Of a DNA stretch of 64,000 nt, positions 17,329 through 25,967 are shown piece after piece. The number at the start of each line of letters is the position of its first letter. The stretch's first letter is position 1. The stretch comes from Ruminococcus albus AD2013. GTDB taxonomy: Bacteria; Bacillota; Clostridia; Oscillospirales; Ruminococcaceae. The notes under the pieces are model-generated. The model saw only the letters and a list, made by a program, of their open reading frames with translations, had not been told where the DNA came from and did no database searches. A program made the translations under genes and the position numbers. The DNA lies in contig NZ_JAGS01000001.1 in assembly GCF_000526775.1 (NCBI RefSeq), positions 620,001 through 684,000 of the forward strand. Direction: 5' to 3'.

Positions 17329-17802
17329 ATGGTTAAAATAGAAATGGAAAACGGTAAGGAGATACTTATCGAACTTTATCCCGAGAAGGCACCGATCACA
17401 GTTGCAAATTTTGAAAAGCTTGTAAAGCAGGGCTTTTATGATGGTCTGATATTCCACAGAGTTATCAAGGGCTTCATGATCCAGGGCGGCGATCCCGAGG
17501 GTACCGGCATGGGCGGCTCTGATGAGAAGATCAAGGGTGAATTTGCAAGAAACGGCGTTAATAACGATCTCAAGCACACAAGAGGCGTTATCTCAATGGC
17601 AAGATCTATGATGCCCAACTCCGCAAGCTCACAGTTCTTCATCATGCATGAAGATGCACCCCACCTTGACGGTGACTATGCAGCTTTCGGCAAGGTAGTA
17701 AAAGGTATCGAGGTAGTTGATGAGATCGCTGATGTTCAGGTAGATTTCAACGATAAGCCTCTGGAACCCCAGGTGATGAAGAAAGTCACCTTAGTTGACT
17801 GA
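17329..17802 (+). CDS. ppiB: Cyclophilin-type peptidyl-prolyl cis-trans isomerase
   Basis: The start ATG at 17329 (MVKIEMENGKEILIELYP) follows GAGAGGA; an earlier in-frame ATG at 17296 overlaps the previous gene and lacks a binding site. The 157-residue product is a single cyclophilin domain without signal peptide, so it acts in the cytosol and speeds cis-trans change at proline bonds during folding. Active-site motifs are intact: FHRVIKGFMIQGGDP, then SASSQFFI, then LDGDYAAFGKV. Length matches bacterial PpiB. It ends the small gene group that starts at 16014. Confidence 0.92.
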   Translation: MVKIEMENGKEILIELYPEKAPITVANFEKLVKQGFYDGLIFHRVIKGFMIQGGDPEGTGMGGSDEKIKGEFARNGVNNDLKHTRGVISMARSMMPNSASSQFFIMHEDAPHLDGDYAAFGKVVKGIEVVDEIADVQVDFNDKPLEPQVMKKVTLVD

Positions 17803-17826
17803 TAATTAACAATTTTAAAGCAGATG

Positions 17827-17857
17827 CCTCTGTATTACAAAAATATAGAGGTTTTTG
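17827..17857 (+). terminator. Terminator after the cyclophilin gene
   Basis: An imperfect stem, CCTCTGTAT with ATATAGAGG, is followed by GTTTTT. It lies 24 bases after the stop codon. Confidence 0.55.
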
Positions 17858-17896
17858 CTGTGTATAGCGAAAAAATATATCTCGGGAGTGGAAAAA

Positions 17897-19243
17897 ATGT
17901 TTATAAAAAGGTTTGCTGCGGTCATTGCCGCGGCTCTGGCGGTGACTGCTTCAGTTCCTGCGGTTCATGCGGAATACGGTTATGATCCGACATATGATTA
18001 CAATACTTACGATTATAACAGTTATGATTATAATAATTATGATTATAATTACGATTACAGCTATGACAACGGCGGATATGAGGAGACCACAACTACCACA
18101 GCTCCTGATCCCGGCTTTGATCCAGCGCAGTCAGCGGGAAATGAAGTCACAGCCATGGAGAACAAGGCTACTACTCTTGTTCCCGATAAGCCCACATCTG
18201 CGCCTTCAAAGGTCTATCTTAAACCGGGTGAAATCAAGGACGGCAAAGTTTCTGCAGAACTGAGGATAGAGGCTGATACTACTGTATCAAGTGCGCTGAT
18301 GTCGGTTACATTCGATACTGCGCTTTTACAGCTGGAAAGCACACAGATAAATCCCGAAGCAGGCGGCAAGGTGGCTGAGAACAGCTTCAACGGCAAGTAT
18401 GTTTTCAATTATACAAATGATTCCGGCAGCAAATTTCAGGGAAATTATGTTACACTGAATTTCAAAGTGCTGGATAAGGATATGGTCTCCACCACACTGT
18501 TCCTTACTGTTACCACACTTGATAACAAGACAGGTATACCGATATCATATTCGGTTGAGAACGGTATAATCGCAAATCCCGATGCACCCGGTTACAGTGG
18601 CGAGGAAACACAGGCTCCAAAACTCAACAAGCTGGTAAGAGTTCAGAAGAGTGTCGGTCAGGCTCCGCCCTCGAAGATGGGTATCGAGGATTACAGGAAC
18701 ATTGTTGTTGCTGATGAGAGCATAGTTAAATTTGAAGACGGCGTTTTCAAGATGCTGGCTGCGGGTGAGACTTCTTTTGATGTAGTATTCAACAATGACG
18801 AGATTGAAACTTATGATATCGTGATCATCGATGATACCATAGTTACCGACGGACAGGACAGAACAGTATCCATAGCTGATAATAACGGCGGCGGTGTTGA
18901 CAAGACTGTCCGCAACCTGTTCATCATAATTGCTATCGCGCTTACTGCAGTAATAATCGCTATTGAGTATCTTGTTATAATGAAGCCCACAAGCAAGCGT
19001 CGTAAGAAGCTTGCAGCGGCAGAAGCTTTCTTTGAGAGAGAAGAACAGGAAGATGACGATGATGACGAAGAGGAAATGCGTGAAGACCTGAAAAAGGCTT
19101 TTGCAGCACGTGATGCCCGACGCAGATCGCTCCGCGGTGAAGAATTGCCTGAGAATGAAGAAGATGATTCTGCCGAGGCGAATTCTGAAGACAAAGCAGA
19201 TGCAGAGACTTCAGAAGATTCTGAGAATGTTGACGAAGAATAA
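17897..19243 (+). CDS. Membrane-anchored surface protein with a cohesin-like module
   Basis: The start at 17897 (MFIKRFAAVIAAALAV) follows GGGAGTGG. The 448-residue product has a signal peptide ending near AVHA (residue 25). Residues 27-60 are a Tyr/Asp/Asn low-complexity repeat and a Thr-rich linker follows. Residues 104-228 resemble a cohesin: a GxV lead strand, then MSVTFDTALLQLESTQINP, then NYVTLNFKVLDKDMVSTTLFL, ending in a VENGII strand. A smaller Ig-like segment lies at 245-312, one membrane helix at 339-361 and a very acidic cytosolic tail to the end. Cohesins bind dockerins, and two dockerin proteins are encoded at 58241 and 60196. The cohesin call rests on pattern only; it could be another member of the same carbohydrate-binding/cohesin fold. 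Confidence 0.65.
   Translation: MFIKRFAAVIAAALAVTASVPAVHAEYGYDPTYDYNTYDYNSYDYNNYDYNYDYSYDNGGYEETTTTTAPDPGFDPAQSAGNEVTAMENKATTLVPDKPTSAPSKVYLKPGEIKDGKVSAELRIEADTTVSSALMSVTFDTALLQLESTQINPEAGGKVAENSFNGKYVFNYTNDSGSKFQGNYVTLNFKVLDKDMVSTTLFLTVTTLDNKTGIPISYSVENGIIANPDAPGYSGEETQAPKLNKLVRVQKSVGQAPPSKMGIEDYRNIVVADESIVKFEDGVFKMLAAGETSFDVVFNNDEIETYDIVIIDDTIVTDGQDRTVSIADNNGGGVDKTVRNLFIIIAIALTAVIIAIEYLVIMKPTSKRRKKLAAAEAFFEREEQEDDDDDEEEMREDLKKAFAARDARRRSLRGEELPENEEDDSAEANSEDKADAETSEDSENVDEE
17975..18070 (+). repeat. Tandem (Tyr-Asp/Asn) coding repeat
   Basis: A run of short units such as TATGATTATAAT encodes alternating Tyr with Asp or Asn (for example YDYNNYDYNYDYSYD) right after the signal peptide. Short, similar units make copy-number change by slippage plausible. 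Confidence 0.75.
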
Positions 19244-19260
19244 TTTTTCATGATTTTTAC

Positions 19261-19293
19261 AAGACAGCTGTACTGTTGTGCGGCTGTCTTTTT
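19261..19293 (+). terminator. Terminator after the cohesin-like gene
   Basis: Arms AAGACAGC (19261-19268) and GCTGTCTT (19283-19290), followed by TTTG. Confidence 0.75.
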
Positions 19294-19379
19294 GTGTGAT
19301 ACATTTGCGAGTATATCAATATGTATCTCGGCAGAAATTTTATATTTATGTGAATTTTTTTGAGAAACGCTTGCGAACG

Positions 19380-19408
19380 TTGACAGGGGAGTTGAAACGT
19401 GGTATAAT
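19380..19408 (+). promoter_or_regulatory. Promoter of the rRNA methyltransferase gene
   Basis: TTGACA (19380-19385) and TATAAT (19403-19408) with a 17-base spacer, giving a leader of about 100 bases. Confidence 0.8.
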
Positions 19409-19517
19409 CGTTGTACTGTTCTGAATTTTGGGAAATTTGGATGGAAAGATAGTTACATAAAATGTTGTGTCGGGAAAAGCCCGCACACTCGGATAAATAT
19501 TATTGGGAGGGCAAGAT

Positions 19518-20807
19518 ATGCCTAAAAAGGTCATTACAGATCATTCAACCGGTGAGAGAAAATGTCGCTGTTTCAAGAGATGCGGCGGGTGTCAGCTTAG
19601 TGAGAGTTACAGCGAACAGTTAGCGAGAAAGCAGGAGAAAGCCGCACGGATGCTTTCGGGATTCGGAAAAGTCGAGAATATCATTCCGATGGAAGTGCCT
19701 TATAATTACAGGTGCAAGGTACAGACGGTATTTGCAACGGACAGCTCAAAACGGATAATTTCCGGTGTTTATCAGTCAAATGCCAGAAAAATGGTGGCAG
19801 TGGACGACTGTATGCTTGAAGCCGAGGTAGCTTCGCCTATCGTTCAGACTATCAAGGTTCTGATGAAAGATATGCGCATAAGACCATATGACCTCAGGAC
19901 GGGTGAGGGATTGCTCAGGCACACGCTGATACGTACTTCTTTCAGCACTGGACAGGTCATGGTGGTGCTTGTTACGGTTTCACCGATGCTGCCTGCAAAG
20001 AATAATTTTGTCAAGGCACTGGTAAAGGCTCACCCCGAGATTACTACGATAGTTCACAATATCTGCCCGAATGGTATGCCGCTGACGCTTGGTGAAAGGA
20101 GCGTTGTTCTTTACGGCAAGGGCTATATTGAGGACGAGCTTTGCGGGTGCAGATTCAGGATTTCCCCTGCATCGTTCTATCAGGTTAATCCGATACAGAC
20201 CGAAAAATTGTACAGCTTTGCTGTTGAAGCGGCAGGTATCCGCAAGGGCGTGAAAGTTATTGATGCTTACTGCGGAACAGGTACCATAGGTATCATCTGT
20301 GCGAAGAACGGCGCAGAAGTTACGGGCGTGGAGCTGAACAAGTCTGCTTGCAGGGACGCTAAAGTAAATGCAGAATTGAATGGTCTTGACAACATCAGTT
20401 TCTTTAATGACGATGCGGGTAAATTCATGCAGGCTATGGCTTCACGAGGGGATAGCTTTGATGTTCTGGTCATGGACCCTCCGAGGGCAGGTGCCAGCCG
20501 TGAATTTATCGGTTGTGCGGTAAAGCTTGCACCTGAGAAGATAGTATATGTTTCATGCAGTATCGAAACTCTTGAGCGTGATCTAAGGATATTCAAGAAA
20601 GAGGGATACAGAGCGACGTTCATTCAGCCTGTGGATATGTTCCCGCATACTATGGGCATCGAGAATGTTGTCTGTCTTGAAAAGTTCGAGAAGCCTGCCG
20701 AAAAGGCGCCAGAGAAAGTTACAGTACAGGAAAAACAGGTATTTCTGAAACCGAGAGGAAGATCTGTCAGAAAACCTGTAAACAAAGGTACCCGACGCAG
20801 AAAATGA
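19518..20807 (+). CDS. rlmD: 23S rRNA (uracil-C5)-methyltransferase, RlmD/RumA family
   Basis: The start ATG at 19518 (MPKKVITDHSTG) follows GGGAGG. The 429-residue protein transfers a methyl group from AdoMet to C5 of a uracil in 23S rRNA. It has the iron-sulfur cysteine pattern near the N-terminus (CRCFKRCGGC), the AdoMet site (VIDAYCGTGTIGIICAKNG), the VMDPPRAGASR loop and the catalytic cysteine in YVSCSIETLERDL. There is no N-terminal TRAM domain, which many relatives have. The C-terminal 40 residues are basic. It has its own promoter and terminator. The exact target base (1939 or 747) is not decided by sequence alone. Confidence 0.88.
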   Translation: MPKKVITDHSTGERKCRCFKRCGGCQLSESYSEQLARKQEKAARMLSGFGKVENIIPMEVPYNYRCKVQTVFATDSSKRIISGVYQSNARKMVAVDDCMLEAEVASPIVQTIKVLMKDMRIRPYDLRTGEGLLRHTLIRTSFSTGQVMVVLVTVSPMLPAKNNFVKALVKAHPEITTIVHNICPNGMPLTLGERSVVLYGKGYIEDELCGCRFRISPASFYQVNPIQTEKLYSFAVEAAGIRKGVKVIDAYCGTGTIGIICAKNGAEVTGVELNKSACRDAKVNAELNGLDNISFFNDDAGKFMQAMASRGDSFDVLVMDPPRAGASREFIGCAVKLAPEKIVYVSCSIETLERDLRIFKKEGYRATFIQPVDMFPHTMGIENVVCLEKFEKPAEKAPEKVTVQEKQVFLKPRGRSVRKPVNKGTRRRK

Positions 20808-20828
20808 CATATTTTGTCGGGTTTTTCA
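20791..20828 (+). terminator. Terminator overlapping the 3' end of the rRNA methyltransferase gene
   Basis: CCCGAC (20791-20796) pairs with GTCGGG (20816-20821), followed by TTTTTC. The left arm lies inside the last codons. Confidence 0.7.
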
Positions 20829-20906
20829 ATTAATAATGCATATTCGGGTATATCGGAAATGGTGGATCCGAATTTTGTATAATCTATGTATTTGTCGCAT
20901 ATTTGG

Positions 20907-20935
20907 TTGACATTGGTCCATATTTATGGTATAAT
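20907..20935 (+). promoter_or_regulatory. Promoter of the MoxR operon
   Basis: TTGACA (20907-20912) and TATAAT (20930-20935), spacer 17 bases, 60 bases before the start codon. Confidence 0.8.
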
Positions 20936-20994
20936 AATATTGAATAAATGCGTTATTTTTGCGCATAAGTTATCCCTGAACAGGAGGATATTTG

Positions 20995-21930
20995 ATGAAC
21001 AGTAAGATCGAAGCTTTGGTAGCAAATATAGAGAAAGTCATCGTCGGAAAGCAGGAAACAGTGCTTAAAATCGTAACTGCAATGCTTTGCGGCGGTCATG
21101 TGCTGATAGAGGACGTTCCCGGCGTTGGTAAAACGCAGCTCGTGTCTGCGCTGGCAAGGTCGGTAGCGGGCAAATTCAACCGTATACAGCTTACCCCCGA
21201 CGTTATGCCCTCGGATATCGTCGGTTTTTCGATGATAAATCAGGTGACAAGGGAACTTGAATACAAAGAGGGCGCTGCTATGTGCAACTTCCTGCTGGCG
21301 GACGAGATAAACCGTGCTTCGCCGAAATCGCAGTCCAGTTTGCTGGAGATAATGGAAGAACATCAGATCTCCATTGACGGTGTTACCCATAGTCTGCCTG
21401 TGCCTTTTATGACACTGGCGACACAGAACCCTGTTGAGACCTACGGTACTTATCATCTGCCCGAGGCACAGATGGATAGATTCATAATGAAGATATCCAT
21501 GGGGTATCCCGATTATGAGGACGAGCTTCGCATCATGTCCAATGGTGAGAAGCTTATTTCAGCTAAAGACCTGAGAGCGGTAATGTCCACCGATGATATC
21601 GCGGTGCTTATGGAAGAAGCACAGAAAGTGGCCACTGCTCCAAGCATCAGAAAATATATACTTGATATCGTTACAGCTACGAGAAATTCGGAGTTTATAA
21701 GGCTGGGTGTTTCGCCCCGTGGCTCGATCGCAATGCTAAGGGCAGTAAAGTCCTATGCATACGTTATGGGCAGAAGTTATGTCATACCCGATGATGTGAA
21801 GTCGGTAATGGTTGAGGTGCTTGCTCACAGACTTATGCTTTCGCCCAAGGGCAAATCGAATTTTGAAGATAACGGCGCTGCACTTAAAGCTGTGGCGATG
21901 ACGGTACAAAGTCCTACTACTGCGGAGTGA
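20995..21930 (+). CDS. MoxR-family AAA+ ATPase
   Basis: The start ATG at 20995 follows CAGGAGGA. The 311-residue cytosolic ATPase has a Walker A motif (DVPGVGKTQLV), Walker B (LLADEINRASPKSQ) and the sensor region FMTLATQNPVETYGTY. MoxR proteins act as chaperones that assemble or activate partner complexes. Here it is the first gene of a MoxR / DUF58 / transglutaminase-like operon, the usual company of this family. Its stop overlaps the next start by four bases. Confidence 0.92.
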   Translation: MNSKIEALVANIEKVIVGKQETVLKIVTAMLCGGHVLIEDVPGVGKTQLVSALARSVAGKFNRIQLTPDVMPSDIVGFSMINQVTRELEYKEGAAMCNFLLADEINRASPKSQSSLLEIMEEHQISIDGVTHSLPVPFMTLATQNPVETYGTYHLPEAQMDRFIMKISMGYPDYEDELRIMSNGEKLISAKDLRAVMSTDDIAVLMEEAQKVATAPSIRKYILDIVTATRNSEFIRLGVSPRGSIAMLRAVKSYAYVMGRSYVIPDDVKSVMVEVLAHRLMLSPKGKSNFEDNGAALKAVAMTVQSPTTAE

Positions 21931-23105
21931 TCAGATTGGAGACTGTAAAAAACCTGATAAGCTTTCTGGCGTGTCTGGCATTGTCGGTCGGACTGGGCTA
22001 TATGATAAGCGGCAGCGGAGGAATATTCATCGCGGTGCTGCTTATAATGGCACTTATTACATCGCTGCTGATGCTGGCTTTATCTCATACTTCCATAGAT
22101 ATATCTATGGGATTATCGGGTAATATAGTCAACAAGGGCGATAAGTTGACTGCCAGACTGGATTTCAATAAAAAGTTCTTTTTCCCAAGCACATTTATTG
22201 AGGTGACGCTGTCAGTGACCCCGAATATTGAGGGCGGGGACGGTTCGCTGGCGTACAGGTTCATATGTACGGGATTGCGGGGGGACAGTATTGAGATACC
22301 GCTGAAAGCAATTCTTTGCGGCGGAGCTGAGGTATCGGTAGATAGCATATCTTTCACCGATTACCTTGGTCTGTTCAGCATGAAAAAGAAGACACTTCCC
22401 GAAAAATGCAAGGTGAAGATACTTCCGAGGATACCTGATACAGGTTCCCAGAACGAGGTGCTGAGGTCGGTATCCCAGAATATATCCTTTGACGACAGTG
22501 ATGAAGAATCAAACGAGACTTCATCTGCACTGACAGGCGTTCCGGGCTATGAGCACAGGAGTTATGTTCCCGGAGACCCGCTGAAGAGGGTCAACTGGAA
22601 GCTTAGCTCAAAAAAGGATCAGCTGATGGTAAGGCTTGATGAGAAGGTGACTTCATCCAGCCAGATATTCAGAATGGATCTGCCGACAAGTCCGACACCC
22701 GACCTGATAAGCTATACCATGATGGATATCACGATAGAAGGCTCACTGGCCATGCTTTCGATGCTGATAAGGTCCGGGTATGAGAGTGAGTACAACTATT
22801 TCATTGACGGAAAATGGGAAATGGCTGAGATCGCTGATGAGGCATCGCTGATACAGCTTCAGGAGAGGCTGGCAGGTATAATGCCTTATCCTGATGAAAA
22901 CAGGATGGTCGATCACGAGATAAACGAAAAGGGTAAGGCGATGATATGCTTTACTTCATGCACAGGGCAGATGACTGCCCAGCTGACTGAACTTATGGAG
23001 AACTTTGAAGGTACTCTGGTCGTTGTCAAAGAGAGCGGTCTGGGTGCTGTAAGGAACGATATGTGGACAGTCAGCCGTGAATTTGAATTTGAGAAACTGA
23101 CATAA
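21927..23105 (+). CDS. DUF58 protein with two N-terminal membrane helices
   Basis: The start is GTG at 21927, overlapping the stop of the MoxR gene. The 392-residue protein has two adjacent membrane helices near the N-terminus (ISFLACLALSVGLGYMI and FIAVLLIMALITSLLML). The DUF58 signature lies near residue 210 (EHRSYVPGDPLKRVNWKLS), followed by a VWA-like region. DUF58 proteins regularly follow MoxR genes and are thought to be their partners. The precise role is unknown. Confidence 0.9.
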   Translation: MIRLETVKNLISFLACLALSVGLGYMISGSGGIFIAVLLIMALITSLLMLALSHTSIDISMGLSGNIVNKGDKLTARLDFNKKFFFPSTFIEVTLSVTPNIEGGDGSLAYRFICTGLRGDSIEIPLKAILCGGAEVSVDSISFTDYLGLFSMKKKTLPEKCKVKILPRIPDTGSQNEVLRSVSQNISFDDSDEESNETSSALTGVPGYEHRSYVPGDPLKRVNWKLSSKKDQLMVRLDEKVTSSSQIFRMDLPTSPTPDLISYTMMDITIEGSLAMLSMLIRSGYESEYNYFIDGKWEMAEIADEASLIQLQERLAGIMPYPDENRMVDHEINEKGKAMICFTSCTGQMTAQLTELMENFEGTLVVVKESGLGAVRNDMWTVSREFEFEKLT

Positions 23106-23118
23106 GGGGGCGTGGGCC

Positions 23119-25350
23119 ATGACTGATAAAAAAGAACCGCTTAAATGGCTCTATGCTTCCGCAGCAAAGTATTTTCTTCCGCTTCTGCTTGGTGCAGTCG
23201 TGATGAATGTCATATTCGGAACTTACTACGATTATTTTGTTAAGGCTGTTACAGCGGGTTTTGTAGTATACGAATGTGTTCTTTTCTGGTTTTTTGAAAA
23301 GATAAAGAAGCGGAAGGGCTGGCGTTTCTTTATTTATACCGCACTTGGACTTGTGATACTTGTGCTTTCTGGATGGCTGATAGGCAACGGCTGGCAGGAA
23401 ACGGGTGTCAGCTTTATTGACTGGTTTTATGTGAACTCCCAGGAAGTTGGTTCGGTAACTTACTACAATGCTTTTATTTTTGTAGGTATGGGATTTTTCA
23501 TCATATCCATACTTTACTATTTTACCGTTTACAGGTTCAGGATATTCGGTGTTATGCTGACGACCATGTTTCCGTTTGTGATCTATGGTAAACGTGCGCA
23601 GAACATTAACACCCTCAGCCAGACATTCATGATGACTGTCTTCCTGGCGATGATGATCCATCAGAAGAGAGTGGCTGACGATTATACCGAAAAGCAGAAG
23701 CGAAACATTATAATGAACCGATCCTACGCTATCGGTATATCGCTGTTCGTTACTTTTGTTGGTGCGATTACCATGCTTATTCCGAAGCCTGCTTACAAGT
23801 CGCAGCTTGAAGCGAACAAAGGCGTTTTCAAGTACTATCTGAACTCCAACACTACTGACTATGATGACCTGAATGATGTATCGTCTCCAAGATTCGGTGC
23901 TGATTCCACAGGTGAGATACTGTTTACTATTGATGACCCTAAGGATATTGATGCAATATATATGCGCAGGCAATCCTTTGATCTGTTCAGAGCGGATCAG
24001 TGGGTGCTTAGGGATGAATACAGGGATTGGTACGGTGCTGAGGACGGTACCGATAACATAGTCAATTCTCCGTTGTATATGCATAAGCTTCTAAAGTCCA
24101 TGGCAGCTACCGGAAGGTATGAGGATCTGGGACTTACAGAAGATCTGTTCGGTAACGAATACAAGAGAAAGGCATGGCTTAACCTTTCGGGCTCGACTTA
24201 CAGCCCCAGCTATATTCCCGCTCCCTTAATGGCAGATACGGAAAGCCTTGACTACGGTTTCAGAAATGTTCACGGTGAGTTCTATTACAAGAACAGGTAT
24301 TCTTCTGCTTACGGTGGCCTTGGGGTCAGCTATGGCTGTGTTGCCGAGGAAAGTGATGAGTATGCTTACGTGGGAGGACTGCCTTTCAGTTGGGAAAGCT
24401 TTGAGAAGCTGATGACCAGAGGTGTATACTATGGTGATGTCAGCCCCGAGGATTACTCGCAGATACTGAGTATCTTTGATCGCTACACTGAAAAGGGCGG
24501 TGTGACTGAGCGTATCGATAAGCTTGCCAAGGACATAACAAAGGATTGCAAGACTGATTTTGAAAAATGCTCGGCTATAGTTGATTATTTCGAGGATAAC
24601 GGTTATATCTACGACCTTGAATATATACCCGATGATGAATCTATCGATTATTTCCTTTTTGAGAGCAAGACAGGCGTATGTACCAGCTATGCGACGTCGA
24701 TGGTGCTGATGGCGAGGGCACTGGATATCCCGACGAGATATGTTGAGGGCTTTGCAGCGTACGAAAGAAATGATGATGGCGATATAGTTGTCCGTGACAG
24801 CCATGCTCATGCTTTCGTTGAAGCATATATCCCCGGTGCAGGCTGGGTGACATTTGATCCGACAGTTCCCGATTACAGGGGTGTAGAGAACTACAACAAT
24901 AATAACGCGGCGAACGTTATCAGGACTTTCATGGATTATTTCAGCAAGATAGCATTGTTCCTGGGTGTTGTGTTCGTGCTTGTGTTCGTGATATTCTTAG
25001 ACAGGATCATTGAGTTCTTCTTCCGTATAAGGATGAAGTTCCGCAAGACAACTCAGGAAAAATCTATGGCTTTGTATGAACGTATCGTTCGTCTGCTGGA
25101 GATATCATCGGACAAGGACAAACATATTCGCGGAATGACACCGGGTGAGATACTGGCTATGGGCACCGAGAGGGGTGCTGAGATAAGCAGGGCTGTCAGC
25201 CTGTTCGAGCAGGTATGCTTCGGTGGATATAAACCTGCGGATGTTGAGTTCGAGGCAGCGTACAGCTGTTACAAGCAGAGCTGGAAGGCTCTTGCCGGCA
25301 AGAACAAAGCTAAGACAGGGAACATTTCCGGTATGAAAAACGGCATATAA
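23119..25350 (+). CDS. Multi-pass membrane protein with outer transglutaminase-like domain
   Basis: The start ATG at 23119 follows AAGGGGGCG, 13 bases after the DUF58 gene. The 743 residues comprise about six N-terminal membrane helices, a large outer domain, another helix near residue 620 and a cytosolic tail. The outer domain contains a transglutaminase/protease core with the Cys-His-Asp triad in TGVCTSYATSM, DSHAHAFVEAY and VTFDPT. The triad looks complete, so it may be an active thiol enzyme (protein crosslinker or protease) at the cell surface. MoxR / DUF58 / transglutaminase is a recurrent operon in Bacillota; its substrate is unknown. Confidence 0.88.
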   Translation: MTDKKEPLKWLYASAAKYFLPLLLGAVVMNVIFGTYYDYFVKAVTAGFVVYECVLFWFFEKIKKRKGWRFFIYTALGLVILVLSGWLIGNGWQETGVSFIDWFYVNSQEVGSVTYYNAFIFVGMGFFIISILYYFTVYRFRIFGVMLTTMFPFVIYGKRAQNINTLSQTFMMTVFLAMMIHQKRVADDYTEKQKRNIIMNRSYAIGISLFVTFVGAITMLIPKPAYKSQLEANKGVFKYYLNSNTTDYDDLNDVSSPRFGADSTGEILFTIDDPKDIDAIYMRRQSFDLFRADQWVLRDEYRDWYGAEDGTDNIVNSPLYMHKLLKSMAATGRYEDLGLTEDLFGNEYKRKAWLNLSGSTYSPSYIPAPLMADTESLDYGFRNVHGEFYYKNRYSSAYGGLGVSYGCVAEESDEYAYVGGLPFSWESFEKLMTRGVYYGDVSPEDYSQILSIFDRYTEKGGVTERIDKLAKDITKDCKTDFEKCSAIVDYFEDNGYIYDLEYIPDDESIDYFLFESKTGVCTSYATSMVLMARALDIPTRYVEGFAAYERNDDGDIVVRDSHAHAFVEAYIPGAGWVTFDPTVPDYRGVENYNNNNAANVIRTFMDYFSKIALFLGVVFVLVFVIFLDRIIEFFFRIRMKFRKTTQEKSMALYERIVRLLEISSDKDKHIRGMTPGEILAMGTERGAEISRAVSLFEQVCFGGYKPADVEFEAAYSCYKQSWKALAGKNKAKTGNISGMKNGI

Positions 25351-25364
25351 GCAAGGAGCAGAAA

Positions 25365-25907
25365 ATGAGTATTATAAGAGATATCCTTCACGATGAGGGC
25401 GGACTTGACTGGCTGAATGGCAAGTTTGATTCGGTCTCGCTGTTTAATGGTGAGATGGATATAACGATATATGGTGATTCAGACGAGTATACCGAATATG
25501 CTGAAAAATGCATAGCCCATTATAACTGCCTTAATGAGAATCCCGAGCTTATGGCTGATATCCGTGAGAAGCTTGCTAAATTCATGTACTATATGCGTGA
25601 TGAATGGGAGTCTATGGGCATATATGTTGATATAGCCGAGGATACTGAAAAGGCTGTGGAAGAATATGAATCGGGTGGGGATATACTGAAATATCTCACG
25701 AAACCCTGCCTTAATATTGAAATGTCTGAAGACTATTCAGATGAGACAGGCTACAGCATCACAGCAGAGTGTCCTTGGGAGCCCGAGCATCAGTGTTCGA
25801 TCATCATAAGGGGAGATCAGCTGAAATATGTTGGTCCGGATGACGGAAACACCCCATGGGATGACGATGATGAGTATTACTGCATCTGGCTTGACGAGGA
25901 ACAGTGA
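25365..25907 (+). CDS. Acidic soluble protein of unknown function
   Basis: The start ATG at 25365 follows AAGGAGCAG, 15 bases after the transglutaminase gene, so it is the last gene of that operon. The 180 residues are strongly acidic, without signal peptide or membrane helix. The C-terminal half has a beta-rich look (GYSITAECPWEPEHQCSII) and ends in an Asp/Glu-rich tail. I do not recognise the family; the general plan resembles the protein at 48192 only loosely. Confidence 0.65.
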   Translation: MSIIRDILHDEGGLDWLNGKFDSVSLFNGEMDITIYGDSDEYTEYAEKCIAHYNCLNENPELMADIREKLAKFMYYMRDEWESMGIYVDIAEDTEKAVEEYESGGDILKYLTKPCLNIEMSEDYSDETGYSITAECPWEPEHQCSIIIRGDQLKYVGPDDGNTPWDDDDEYYCIWLDEEQ

Positions 25908-25927
25908 TACTTTCCACAAAAGTAATA

Positions 25928-25967
25928 AGAGCGTATGCATTTTGACTTTGCATACGCTCTGTTTGTT
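25928..25967. terminator. Bidirectional terminator between converging genes
   Basis: AGAGCGTATGCA (25928-25939) and TGCATACGCTCT (25949-25960) form a perfect 12-bp stem. GTTTGTTTATTT follows on the plus strand, and the minus-strand flank is TTATTACTTTTG. It separates the MoxR operon from queA. Confidence 0.85.

Noticed and set aside
17975..18070. CRISPR-like or non-coding tandem repeat
   Set aside because: The units are short, unspaced and in frame with the surface protein; they encode a Tyr/Asp repeat.
23071..24084. Long open frame on the minus strand inside the transglutaminase gene
   Set aside because: No ribosome binding site or recognisable domain, and it lies fully opposite a gene with clear family motifs.
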